35,243 nt of DNA from Actinobaculum sp. oral taxon 183 str. F0552 (lineage in GTDB: Bacteria > Actinomycetota > Actinomycetes > Actinomycetales > Actinomycetaceae). Made by a program: the position numbers and the translations under genes. The stretch's first letter is position 1, and each line of letters begins with the position of its first letter. A model generated the notes under the pieces. It was not told where the DNA came from. It searched no databases and saw nothing but the letters and a program-made list of their open reading frames with translations. The stretch spans positions 1 through 35,243 of the forward strand of contig NZ_KE951461.1 of assembly GCF_000466165.1 (NCBI RefSeq), written 5' to 3'. Positions 8,497 to 16,128 of the stretch are shown here, in pieces.

Positions 8497-8537
8497 CGCG
8501 GGGGCGGCGGAGAGACCCGGACTCCGCCGCTCCCGCG
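8497..8537 (+). terminator. Hairpin terminator after hpf
   Basis: A long GC-rich stem starts 11 bases past the hpf stop: 8497-8512 pairs with 8522-8537 with one G-T wobble around a 9-base loop. There is no T-tract, as is common for terminators in high-GC actinobacteria. Confidence 0.5.
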
Positions 8538-8729
8538 TGCCCGATGCCGTCCCGACGCCGGCCTGCGCGCCGTCCCGGCCCCGCCCGCTCCCGGCCGGAT
8601 TCCGCGCTCCTGAAGGCGCGCTCCCCATCCCTTCGGCCCGCCGCGTGGCGAGTGCCACGCTTGAATCTGCCGGTTGTGCGCGCGGGATAGGATAACCGTC
8701 GGCATGTCGGTTCGATAGAAGGGACACAC

Positions 8730-10112
8730 GTGACAGACCGCCATTACAACGTCGCGGTTATCGGCGCCGGGCCAGCTGGAATCTACGCGTCGGACATCCT
8801 CTCCAAGTCCGACCTCGACGTCTCGATCGACCTCTTCGAGCGGCTTCCCGCCCCCTACGGGCTGGTCCGCTACGGCGTCGCCCCCGACCATCCGCGGATC
8901 AAGGCGATCATCAAGGCGCTGTTCAACGTGCTCCAGCGCGGCGACATCCGGTTCCTCGGCAACATCGACATCGGCCGGGACGTGACGGTGGCCGAGCTGC
9001 GCGAATACTACGACGCGGTCGTCGTGGCCACCGGCGCGAACGCGGACGCCCCCCTCGACATCCCCGGCGTCGGCCTTCCCGGCTGCTACGGCGCGGCCGA
9101 CTTCGTCTCCTGGTACGACGGACACCCCGACTACCCCCGCACCTGGCCGCTTGAGGCCAGCCAGGTGGCGGTGCTCGGCGTCGGCAACGTCGCCCTGGAC
9201 GTCTCCCGGATCCTGGCCAAACATCCTGAGGACCTGCACCCCACCGAGATCCCGGAGAACGTCGAGGAGGGGCTGAAGGCCTCGCCGGTCACGGACGTGC
9301 ACGTCTTCGGGCGCCGCGGCCCGGCGCAGGTCAAGTTCACGCCGATGGAGCTTCGCGAGCTCGGGCAGGTCAGGGACGTCGACGTCGTCGTCTACCCCGA
9401 GGACTTCGAGTACGACGACGGCTCCCGCCGCGCCATCGAAGAGTCGAAGATGACCAAGCAGGTGGTCGACCAACTGACCAACTGGGTGTTCCAGGAGCCC
9501 GAGGAGCTGACGGCCAGCCGGCGCATCCACATCCATCTGCTCCAGCAGCCCGTCGAGATCCTCGGCGACGAGCGGGTGGAGGGCATCCGCATGGAGCGCA
9601 CGGCCTTGCAGGGCGACGGCTCGGTCAAGGGGACCGGGGAGTACGTCGACTACCCCGTCCAAGCCGTCTACCGTGCGGTCGGTTACGCCTCGAGTCCGCT
9701 CGACGGCGTCCCCTTCGACGACGTCCGCAAGGTCGTGCCCAACGCGGGCGGCCGCGTCACGCGCGACGGCGAGACGATCGACGGCCTGTACGCGACCGGG
9801 TGGATCAAGCGCGGCCCCGTCGGACTCATCGGATCGACCAAGTCGGACGCGCAGGAGACCGTCGCGAATCTCGTGGAGGACGCCCGGGCCGGGCGCCTGC
9901 GGCCCACCGGCGACGGAACCGGCTCGGGCGGCCTCGTCCGCCTGCTCGACGGGCGCGGCGTGCGGTACACGACTTGGCACGGGTGGGAGCTCCTGGAAGC
10001 CTTCGAGAAGGAGCTCGGCCGGGCCGACGGCCGCGAACGCATCAAGGTCGTCGAACGCGAGACGATGACGGCCGTCTCCCGCGGGGAACCTCACGACGGG
10101 AAGCTGTACTGA
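8730..10112 (+). CDS. FprA-type ferredoxin/adrenodoxin-NADP+ reductase
   Basis: A 460-residue FAD- and NADPH-binding flavoprotein. The N-terminal FAD dinucleotide motif is VAVIGAGPAGIYAS (about 8-21), followed by RYGVAPDHPRIK, typical of adrenodoxin-reductase-like enzymes. The NADP motif is VAVLGVGNVALDVSRIL (about 148-164), and the C-terminal FAD contact is ATGWIKRGPVGLIGS. It has the same layout as mycobacterial FprA and lacks a fused N-terminal ferredoxin domain. It probably passes electrons between NADPH and a ferredoxin in the cytoplasm; the partner is not in this window. The GTG start has GAAGGGA upstream. A TAGGAT -10-like box at 8688-8693 could be its promoter. It converges on yajQ. 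Confidence 0.88.
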   Translation: MTDRHYNVAVIGAGPAGIYASDILSKSDLDVSIDLFERLPAPYGLVRYGVAPDHPRIKAIIKALFNVLQRGDIRFLGNIDIGRDVTVAELREYYDAVVVATGANADAPLDIPGVGLPGCYGAADFVSWYDGHPDYPRTWPLEASQVAVLGVGNVALDVSRILAKHPEDLHPTEIPENVEEGLKASPVTDVHVFGRRGPAQVKFTPMELRELGQVRDVDVVVYPEDFEYDDGSRRAIEESKMTKQVVDQLTNWVFQEPEELTASRRIHIHLLQQPVEILGDERVEGIRMERTALQGDGSVKGTGEYVDYPVQAVYRAVGYASSPLDGVPFDDVRKVVPNAGGRVTRDGETIDGLYATGWIKRGPVGLIGSTKSDAQETVANLVEDARAGRLRPTGDGTGSGGLVRLLDGRGVRYTTWHGWELLEAFEKELGRADGRERIKVVERETMTAVSRGEPHDGKLY

Positions 10113-10142
10113 GCCGCGGGCGCCGGGCTGCCGGCGGCCGAT

Positions 10143-10637
10143 TCACCGGTAGTTCTGGAACTGGAGGGCGCAGTCCACGTCGGCGCCCTTGAGCAGGGCG
10201 ATCGTCTCCTGGAGTGCGTCGCGGGACTTCGATGTCACCCGCAGGCTCTCGCCCTGGATCTGGACCTTGACGCCCTTGGGCCCCTCCTCGCGCACGAGTT
10301 TGGAGAGCCTCTTCGCGTTGTCCTGGCTCAGCCCCTTCCGCAGCGTCCCGACGAGGCGGTACTCCTTGCCGGACTGCTTGGGCTCGCCGTCGCCGACGTC
10401 GAGCGACTTCAGGGATACTCCGCGGCGGACGAGCTTCGTCTGCAGGACGTCGTAGACGGCCAGGACGCGCTCGGGGGCGTTCGCCGCCATCGTGATGGTC
10501 TCGCCCGCGAGGACGACCGAAGCGCCGACTCCCTTGAAGTCGTACCGCTGGGAGATCTCCTTGGCCGTCTGATTGACGGCGTTGTCCACCTCCTGGCGGT
10601 CGTACTCGGAGACGACGTCGAAGGACGAATCTGCCAT
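10143..10637 (-). CDS. YajQ family cyclic di-GMP-binding protein
   Basis: A 164-residue protein starting at ATG 10637 (MADSSFDVVSE), preceded on its strand by an AAGGGAA ribosome binding site. The sequence runs through the YajQ hallmarks EISQRYDFKG, KLVRRGVSLKSLDVG, RLVGTLRKGLSQDNAKRLSKLVRE and VKVQIQGESLRVTSKSRD. In Gram-negative bacteria YajQ proteins bind nucleotides including cyclic di-GMP; the role in Actinobacteria is not established. The longer in-frame extension upstream is Arg/Pro-rich and rejected. It converges on the reductase with 30 bases between. Confidence 0.92.
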   Translation of the reverse strand: MADSSFDVVSEYDRQEVDNAVNQTAKEISQRYDFKGVGASVVLAGETITMAANAPERVLAVYDVLQTKLVRRGVSLKSLDVGDGEPKQSGKEYRLVGTLRKGLSQDNAKRLSKLVREEGPKGVKVQIQGESLRVTSKSRDALQETIALLKGADVDCALQFQNYR

Positions 10638-10843
10638 GTTCCCTTTCCCTTCTCTCGGCGTGCGGCGGCCTTCGCGACTGCACTGTTCCGCCTGCCTTCC
10701 GGCGGTCTCCGGCGTGCCGGCGGCGACCGCGGCACGCGGAGGGCGTCCGCGGTCCGGCCTGCCCGAGTCGTCTCCACGGGGCGCGGCCGAGCCGATCGCC
10801 TGAGACGCGGCGAACGGCCGCCACCACTGCATTCTACGGAGAT

Positions 10844-10874
10844 TTGACAGGCACGGGGAGACCCCTGGTAATCT
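10844..10874 (+). promoter_or_regulatory. Promoter of the tRNA-Tyr/Thr/Met cluster
   Basis: A perfect -35 TTGACA (10844-10849) is followed by TAATCT (10869-10874, 19-base spacing) or, overlapping it, GGTAAT (10867-10872, 17-base spacing). It lies 38 bases before tRNA-Tyr, as expected for a strong stable-RNA promoter. Confidence 0.6.
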
Positions 10875-10911
10875 CATCGCGCGGCGTTCCGGGCGGCCCG
10901 AGACGTAGCAC

Positions 10912-10992
10912 GGCGGGTTTCCCGAGCGGCCAAAGGGATCTGACTGTAAATCAGACGCGTAAGCTTCGGGGGTTCGAATCCCTCACCCGCCA
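10912..10992 (+). tRNA. tRNA-Tyr (anticodon GTA)
   Basis: The acceptor stem GGCGGGT pairs with ACCCGCC, discriminator A. The anticodon loop CTGTAAA places GTA at 10946-10948. The extra arm (ACGCGTAAGCTTC) is long, as expected for the class II tyrosine tRNA. No CCA is encoded. Confidence 0.95.
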
Positions 10993-11087
10993 CGCGCATC
11001 ATCGCGCAATGCGTGATTGGCTTCACCAGCGAGGCTGCGATCCTGCATGGATGGCAGCCCCCCTTCGTTGATAGGCTGATCTGCGCT

Positions 11088-11163
11088 GCCCCGATAGCTC
11101 AGTCGGCAGAGCGTCTCCATGGTAAGGAGAAGGTCAAGGGTTCGATTCCCTTTCGGGGCTCCA
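11088..11163 (+). tRNA. tRNA-Thr (anticodon GGT)
   Basis: The acceptor stem GCCCCGA pairs with TCGGGGC. The anticodon loop ATGGTAA carries GGT at 11121-11123. CCA is encoded at 11161-11163. Confidence 0.95.
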
Positions 11164-11187
11164 TCGCCGAGGACGTCGGCGAGATGA

Positions 11188-11261
11188 GGCGGGGTAGCTC
11201 AGACGGTCAGAGCGCACGACTCATAATCGTGAGGTCGCGGGTTCAATCCCCGCCCCCGCTA
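11188..11261 (+). tRNA. tRNA-Met, elongator (anticodon CAT)
   Basis: The anticodon loop CTCATAA has CAT at 11221-11223 or immediately around it. The anticodon stem CACGA/TCGTG lacks the three G-C pairs of initiator tRNA, so this is an elongator type. The acceptor GGCGGGG pairs with CCCCGCT, with a G-U first pair. CCA is not encoded. A CAT tRNA could also be a lysidine-modified Ile tRNA, but its position just before rpmG favours Met. Confidence 0.9.
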
Positions 11262-11311
11262 CGGTGCGGAACGGCGAGCCGTTCCGCGAACGACCAAGAG
11301 GAGCTGGAAAA

Positions 11312-11482
11312 GTGGCAAGCAAGTCGCAGGATGTGCGCCCCAAGATCACCCTCGCCTGCGAGGAGTGCAAGGAGCGCAACTACATCACCAAGAAGAACCG
11401 GCGCAATACGCCCGACCGCCTCGAGCTGAGCAAGTTCTGCCCGAGGTGCAACAGGTCGACGGCGCACCGGGAGACCCGCTGA
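11312..11482 (+). CDS. rpmG: 50S ribosomal protein L33 (zinc-ribbon form)
   Basis: A 56-residue protein starting at GTG 11312 with AAGAGGAG upstream. It matches L33: [39 protein letters not shown] segments are visible, with two CxxC pairs (CEEC, CPRC) forming the zinc ribbon. The zinc form is the C+ type; many actinobacteria hold a zinc-independent copy elsewhere that is induced under zinc limitation. It follows three tRNA genes, and a perfect hairpin follows. Confidence 0.95.
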   Translation: MASKSQDVRPKITLACEECKERNYITKKNRRNTPDRLELSKFCPRCNRSTAHRETR

Positions 11483-11542
11483 GCCCACCGTCCGCTCCGG
11501 ACTCGGTCCCGGAAGCCGATTCGACGCCTCGATCACCGTTCG

Positions 11543-11582
11543 CGAAAGCCCGAGGAAGACACTCGCCTTCCCCGGGCTTTCG
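11543..11582 (+). terminator. Hairpin terminator after rpmG
   Basis: CGAAAGCCCG (11543-11552) pairs perfectly with CGGGCTTTCG (11573-11582), 60 bases after the rpmG stop. Confidence 0.6.
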
Positions 11583-11646
11583 TCGCCTCGTCCCGACACC
11601 GCGCCCTGTCGCCCCGCTGCCCGCGCCCGCCGCCGGACGGTGCTGG

Positions 11647-11652
11647 TAGGCT
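11647..11652 (+). promoter_or_regulatory. Candidate -10 (TAGGCT) for leaderless murB
   Basis: TAGGCT ends 6 bases before the GTG at 11659, with no Shine-Dalgarno sequence between. This is the geometry of a leaderless transcript. Confidence 0.45.
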
Positions 11653-11658
11653 CGCGAC

Positions 11659-12825
11659 GTGAGCAGCAACATCCCCGAACGACCCGCCCCCTCCCTCCCC
11701 TCGGCTCCCGTGCCCGCCGACCGGCGCAGCCCCGGAGCCGGCGCATTCGCCGAGCTCACGACGATCGGCGCGGGAGGCGGATTCCGGGAGCTCGTCGAGG
11801 CGTCCAGCGAGGAGGAGATCGTCGAAGCCGTCCGCGCCGCCGACGCAGAGGGCCGCCCCCTCATGATGCTCGGCGGGGGGTCGAACGTTCTCGCCTCCGA
11901 CGACTACTTCGACGGAGTCGTCGTCAGGGACGCCCGGCAGGACGTCGTCCTCGTTCAAGAGGGGGGCTGCGAGGGCGCGAACCTCAGGGTGACGGCCGGA
12001 ACGCCCTGGGACGCTTTCGTCGTCCACACGATCGAACGCGAATGGATGGGCCTGGAGGCCCTCTCCGGCATCCCCGGCACGGTCGGCGCGGCGCCGGTCC
12101 AGAACATCGGCGCCTACGGGCGGGACGTGGCCGGAAGCATCGCGCGCGTGCACGTCTACGACCGGCTGGCCGGGCGCCCGGACGATCTGCCGGCGGAGGC
12201 CCTCGGCTTCGGGTACCGGACGAGCCTGATCAAGCGGTCGCTGCTCGACTGGGGGCCCAGCCCGCGCTACATCGTCCTGTCCGTCGACTTCCAGCTCCGC
12301 CTGGCGTCCCTGTCCGCCCCCGTCCAGTACGGCCAGCTGGCGCGTCTCCTCGGCGTTCAGCCGGGAGGGCGGGTCCCGTCGGCGGACCTGCGCGAGGCCG
12401 TTCTGGAGCTGCGCCGCTCCAAGGGGATGGTCCTCGACGACGCCGACCGCGACACGTACTCCTGCGGCAGCTTCTTCACCAATCCCGTCCTCACCGAGGA
12501 ACAGGCGGCCCGGCTGCCCGAAGGCGCGCCGCGCTTCGGCGTCGCGGACGGGTCGCGCGCCGCTCTCGGCGCGGCGGCCCCTGCGGCCCGGGGACAGGTC
12601 AAGACATCGGCCGCCTGGCTCATCGACCGGGCGGGCTTCCCCGCGGGGTACGGCATGCCCGGCCCCGCGGCCCTGTCGACCAAGCACTGCCTGGCCGTGA
12701 CCAACCGCGGCGGCGCCAGCGCCGCGCAGCTGCGCGCCCTCGCGCGCACGGTCCGCGACGGTGTCTGCGAGGCCTTCGACGTGACCTTGGAGGCCGAGCC
12801 CGTCGTCATCGGAGAGCCGTTGTAG
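11659..12825 (+). CDS. murB: MurB, UDP-N-acetylenolpyruvoylglucosamine reductase
   Basis: A 388-residue cytoplasmic flavoenzyme that reduces UDP-GlcNAc-enolpyruvate to UDP-MurNAc with NADPH, the second committed step of peptidoglycan synthesis. The FAD-binding loop PLMMLGGGSNVLASD and GIPGTVGAAPVQNIGAYG are clear. Catalytic positions known from the family are matched: the Arg in GYRTSLIK, the Ser in SCGSFFTNP and the Glu in LEAEPVVIG near the C-terminus. The first 30 residues are a Pro/Ser-rich extension. The length fits the type I enzymes of Actinobacteria. A leaderless GTG start is likely. It converges on adenosine deaminase. Confidence 0.95.
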   Translation: MSSNIPERPAPSLPSAPVPADRRSPGAGAFAELTTIGAGGGFRELVEASSEEEIVEAVRAADAEGRPLMMLGGGSNVLASDDYFDGVVVRDARQDVVLVQEGGCEGANLRVTAGTPWDAFVVHTIEREWMGLEALSGIPGTVGAAPVQNIGAYGRDVAGSIARVHVYDRLAGRPDDLPAEALGFGYRTSLIKRSLLDWGPSPRYIVLSVDFQLRLASLSAPVQYGQLARLLGVQPGGRVPSADLREAVLELRRSKGMVLDDADRDTYSCGSFFTNPVLTEEQAARLPEGAPRFGVADGSRAALGAAAPAARGQVKTSAAWLIDRAGFPAGYGMPGPAALSTKHCLAVTNRGGASAAQLRALARTVRDGVCEAFDVTLEAEPVVIGEPL

Positions 12826-12921
12826 GGGCGGCGGGGCCCGGCCGTGAAAGCCGCGGAAGGCAGCGTCGGGCGTCGGCCCGGTCCCGTCGGGCGTGCGCGT
12901 CCCGGCATGGTGCTCCGCCGC

Positions 12922-13941
12922 TCAGTCCTCCGCGGCGAGCCAGGCGTCGATTTCGGCGAGCCACGTCCGCTTCGACGCCTCACAGGCGAAGCTGGCCCGG
13001 ACGGAGCCTGCCGCCAGGCCGGCCAGTTCGGCGTCGGTGAAGCCCTGGGCGCGCAGCGCCTCGTACTGGTCTGTCAGGCGGGAGAGGAACAGGAGCGGGT
13101 CGTCGGCGCCGAGGGCGACCGTCGCCCCCGCGTCCACGAGGTCGCGCACGGGAACGCGGTGGGAATCGGGGTAGACCCCGAGCGACACGTTGGACGCCGG
13201 GCAGACCTCCAGGGCTATGCCCGCGTCGACGATCCTGCCCAGGAGATCGGAGTCCTCGCTGCTGCGCACGCCGTGGCCGATCCGCGTCGGAGCCAGGTGG
13301 TCGATGACCTCGCGCACGTGCTCGGGCCCCAAGAGCTCGCCGCCGTGGGGGACGGCGGGCAGCCCGGCTTTGCGGGCGATGCGGAAGGCCGACGCCCACT
13401 GCGAGGTCGTTCCCCGGCGTTCGTCGTTCGACAGCCCGAAGCCGACGACGTCGCCCGGCCCGTCCCCGGCGTGGCGGGCCGCCAGGCGCGCCAGCGTGCG
13501 CGCCTCGAGAGGGTGGCGGATGCGGGAGGCGGCGACGATGACGGCGATCTCGACTCCGGTCGCGGCGTTGGCCGCCTTCGCCTCGTCGAGGACGATCTCG
13601 AGCGCAGGGGTGATCCCTCCGAGGAAGGGCGCGTAGGACGTCGGGTCGATCTGGATCTCCAGGCGCCGCGAGCTCTCCGCGGCGTCGTCCTCGGCGGCCT
13701 CGCGGACGATCGTGCGCATGCTCTCCTCGCTGCGCACGACCTTGCGGGCGGCGTCGTAGGCGCGTTGGAAGCGGAACCACCCGCGCTGATCCGACGGCAC
13801 GTGGAGGGCGCGGTTGTCCGTCAGCCCTTCGGGCAGGCGCATCCCCTGCCGTTCTGCCAGACGTTCGAGGGTGGCCACGCGCATCGACCCCGTGAAATGC
13901 AGATGGAGGTGTGCCTTGGGGAGCAGGTTGAGATCGCGCAC
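12922..13941 (-). CDS. add: Adenosine deaminase family protein
   Basis: A 339-residue TIM-barrel metal-dependent hydrolase. It starts at GTG 13941 (MRDLNLLPKAHLHLHFTGS), chosen because the zinc motif HxH near residues 13-15 must be N-terminal; longer in-frame extensions read into the divergent intergenic region. Other motifs are PHGGELLG (His and catalytic Glu), TRIGHGV, CPASNVSLG and LGADDPLLF, where most adenosine deaminases have NTDDP. Substrate could be adenosine or a related aminopurine. Cytosolic purine salvage is the likely role. The start is divergent from the sensor kinase gene, with a palindromic operator candidate between them. Confidence 0.85.
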   Translation of the reverse strand: MRDLNLLPKAHLHLHFTGSMRVATLERLAERQGMRLPEGLTDNRALHVPSDQRGWFRFQRAYDAARKVVRSEESMRTIVREAAEDDAAESSRRLEIQIDPTSYAPFLGGITPALEIVLDEAKAANAATGVEIAVIVAASRIRHPLEARTLARLAARHAGDGPGDVVGFGLSNDERRGTTSQWASAFRIARKAGLPAVPHGGELLGPEHVREVIDHLAPTRIGHGVRSSEDSDLLGRIVDAGIALEVCPASNVSLGVYPDSHRVPVRDLVDAGATVALGADDPLLFLSRLTDQYEALRAQGFTDAELAGLAAGSVRASFACEASKRTWLAEIDAWLAAED

Positions 13942-13988
13942 GGTTCGATTTTCCCACACGCCGCATCCGGGCGGCGCGACGCGAAAGT

Positions 13989-14004
13989 GTAGGGCTAGCC
14001 CTAC
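13989..14004. promoter_or_regulatory. Perfect 16-bp palindrome, candidate operator
   Basis: GTAGGGCTAGCCCTAC is a perfect palindrome directly followed by TACGAT (14005-14010), a good -10 for the kinase/regulator operon. It would overlap the -35 to -10 spacer of that promoter. It sits between add (start 13941) and the kinase (start 14062). The NarL-type regulator encoded downstream is the obvious candidate binder, which is inference. Confidence 0.55.
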
Positions 14005-14061
14005 TACGATTGGCCGGGACGCAGGATACTCAGCGCGGCGTCGGCGCGGGAGAGTGGAGGC

Positions 14062-15435
14062 ATGAGCACAACGGACACGCATACGAAGGCGGAAGCGGCC
14101 GTCGCGTCCCAGGCCGCGATCCGCGGGGACAGGCGCGAATCCGTCTCCGCGCGCTTCAAGTGGACGACGGCCTGCGCGATCTACATGCTGCTCGCCTTCC
14201 CCCTCCACTTCGCATTCTTCATCATGGTCGTGATCTTCTGGGCCGTGGGCGTCCCGCTGACCATCCTGTGGGTGGGCTTCCCCCTCCTCTACGCAGCGGT
14301 CATGCTGGCGCGAACGCTGGCAGTCGTCCAGCGTCGCGTCAACCGGGCGTTCGCGGGGGATCGGACCCCGCGATCGGTTCTCTCGTTCTTCGACAGGGAG
14401 GAGGCCTACAACGGCTTCGCCTACCCCGCGCCCGAAGGCGTCGACCGGTTCCGCCGGCTCCTCTACCCGTTGCGCGATCTCCAGTCGTGGCTCGACATCA
14501 CGTGGGTCGTCACCTCATTCCCCATCACCGTCTTCAACTGGTGCGTGACCTTCACATGGACGGTCACCGTTCCGCTCGCCTTGAGCGCGCCGATCTCCAT
14601 TCCGATCCTGGAGAGCCTGCCCGGCGCCTGGTACAACGGCATCGGCGGCCTACTCCGCATCCCGCATCCGATGGTCTTCGACATCGTCCTGTTCTTCCTC
14701 GGCGGCCTGGTCATGCTGGTCGCCGCGCCGTCCGTCCTCCAGGGGCTGGCCAGGCTCCAGTTCGTCTACGCCGACCTGCTGCTGTCGCGTCGGGCGCGGA
14801 ACCGGGCGGACATCGAGCGACTGACCCAGTCGCGGGCCGCCGCACGGAAGGCGGAGAGCGCCGCGCTGCGGAAGCTGGAGCGGGACCTGCACGACGGTCC
14901 GCAGCAGCGGCTCGTGCGGTTGAACATGGACCTGGCCCGCGCCAAGCGCCAGGCCGGAAGCGATCCGGTCAAGACACAGGCGATCCTGGAGGAGGCGATG
15001 GTCCAGACGCAGGACACCCTGGCCGAGCTTCGCCAGCTGTCCCGGGGCATCGCCCCGCCGGTCCTCGTCGATCGCGGCCTGGCGGCGGCGGTCGCGGAGG
15101 TCGCGGCCCGCTCCGCGGTTCCCGTGACGGTCCACGCGGACGTCCCCGAGATTCCCGATCACGTCGCGTCGGCCGCCTATTACGTCGTGGCGGAGGCGCT
15201 CGTCAACGTCAACAAGCACGCCGGGGCCGGATCGGCCGACGTCGTCGTCGGGGTGCGCGACGGCTATCTGCGCGTCACCGTCGTCGACGACGGTGAGGGC
15301 GGAGCCGACCGGTCCAAGGGCCACGGCCTGGCCGGCCTGGAGGAGCGCCTGAAGTCGGTGGACGGCGCCTTGGCGATCGCCTCTCCCCAGGGCGGCCCGA
15401 CCGTCGTCAAGGCGGTGATCCCTTGCGCGTCCTGA
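14062..15435 (+). CDS. NarL-family sensor histidine kinase (HisKA_3 type)
   Basis: A 457-residue membrane kinase with a strong GGAGAGTGGAGG ribosome binding site. The N-terminal half is a putative membrane sensor domain with helices near 36-60, 62-84, 148-170 and 205-225. Around residue 277 is the HisKA_3 phospho-acceptor motif (ERDLHDGPQQRLV, H277), followed by a HATPase domain with ALVNVNKHA, VVDDGEGGA and GHGLAGLEERL. The ligand is not predictable from sequence. The stop overlaps the response regulator start by 13 bases, so the two are co-translated as a two-component system. Confidence 0.92.
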   Translation: MSTTDTHTKAEAAVASQAAIRGDRRESVSARFKWTTACAIYMLLAFPLHFAFFIMVVIFWAVGVPLTILWVGFPLLYAAVMLARTLAVVQRRVNRAFAGDRTPRSVLSFFDREEAYNGFAYPAPEGVDRFRRLLYPLRDLQSWLDITWVVTSFPITVFNWCVTFTWTVTVPLALSAPISIPILESLPGAWYNGIGGLLRIPHPMVFDIVLFFLGGLVMLVAAPSVLQGLARLQFVYADLLLSRRARNRADIERLTQSRAAARKAESAALRKLERDLHDGPQQRLVRLNMDLARAKRQAGSDPVKTQAILEEAMVQTQDTLAELRQLSRGIAPPVLVDRGLAAAVAEVAARSAVPVTVHADVPEIPDHVASAAYYVVAEALVNVNKHAGAGSADVVVGVRDGYLRVTVVDDGEGGADRSKGHGLAGLEERLKSVDGALAIASPQGGPTVVKAVIPCAS

Positions 15436-16067
15436 TCGCCGACGATTCGGTGCTGTTGCGCGAGGGCCTGGCCTTGATCCTCGCCGACGGCGGGCACGAG
15501 GTGGTCGGCGGCGTCGGCACCGGCGACGAGCTCGTCTCGCGCTGCCTGAGCCTGCGCCCCGATCTGACCATCAGCGACATCAGGATGCCGCCGTCGCACA
15601 CCGACGAGGGACTGCGCGCCTGCGTCCGCATCCGCGAGACGTGGGCGCAGGCCCCGATCCTGCTGCTCAGCCAGTACATCGTGCTGAGCTATGCGACGGA
15701 GCTGCTCTCCTCGGGCTCGGGGTCCATCGGCTACCTTCTCAAGGACCGGGTCAGCGACCTCGACTCGTTCTTCGATGCGGTCGAGAGGGTCGGCGGCGGA
15801 GGAATGGTCCTGGACCCCGAGGTGGTCGCCCAGCTCATGGGCCGCGGGCGCCGAGACGACCCCGTCGCCGCCCTGACGCCCCGGGAGCGCGAGGTGCTGG
15901 AGCTCATGGCGGAGGGGCACACGAATGCGGGCATCGCGCGCCGGCTCGTCGTCTCCGAGGGGGCCGTGGAGAAGCACAACCAGAGGATTTTCGCCAAACT
16001 CGGCCTCCACGCCAACGGCGACGTCCATCGCAGGGTGTCGGCGGTGCTGACCCTCCTCGGCGCGTGA
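15423..16067 (+). CDS. NarL/LuxR-family response regulator
   Basis: A 214-residue regulator starting at TTG 15423, inside the end of the kinase gene. The receiver domain carries the acidic residues after RVLIADD and the phospho-acceptor D52 (TISDIRMP). The usual S/T switch region reads LLLSQY, and the Lys is in YLLKDRV. A LuxR-type helix-turn-helix follows (LTPREREVLELMAEGHTNAGIARRLVVSEGAVEKH). It probably binds the palindrome at 13989-14004, by position. Targets beyond its own operon are unknown. Confidence 0.93.
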   Translation: MRVLIADDSVLLREGLALILADGGHEVVGGVGTGDELVSRCLSLRPDLTISDIRMPPSHTDEGLRACVRIRETWAQAPILLLSQYIVLSYATELLSSGSGSIGYLLKDRVSDLDSFFDAVERVGGGGMVLDPEVVAQLMGRGRRDDPVAALTPREREVLELMAEGHTNAGIARRLVVSEGAVEKHNQRIFAKLGLHANGDVHRRVSAVLTLLGA

Positions 16068-16128
16068 TGGGAAGCCGTGCTCGGGCCGGTTCCTGACACT
16101 GCGGCCTTCGGTGCGGTAGAACTGACGT

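Noticed and set aside
8460-10094. 544-codon open frame antisense to the ferredoxin reductase
   Set aside because: The plus strand encodes a clear flavoprotein; the antisense product has no recognisable motif.
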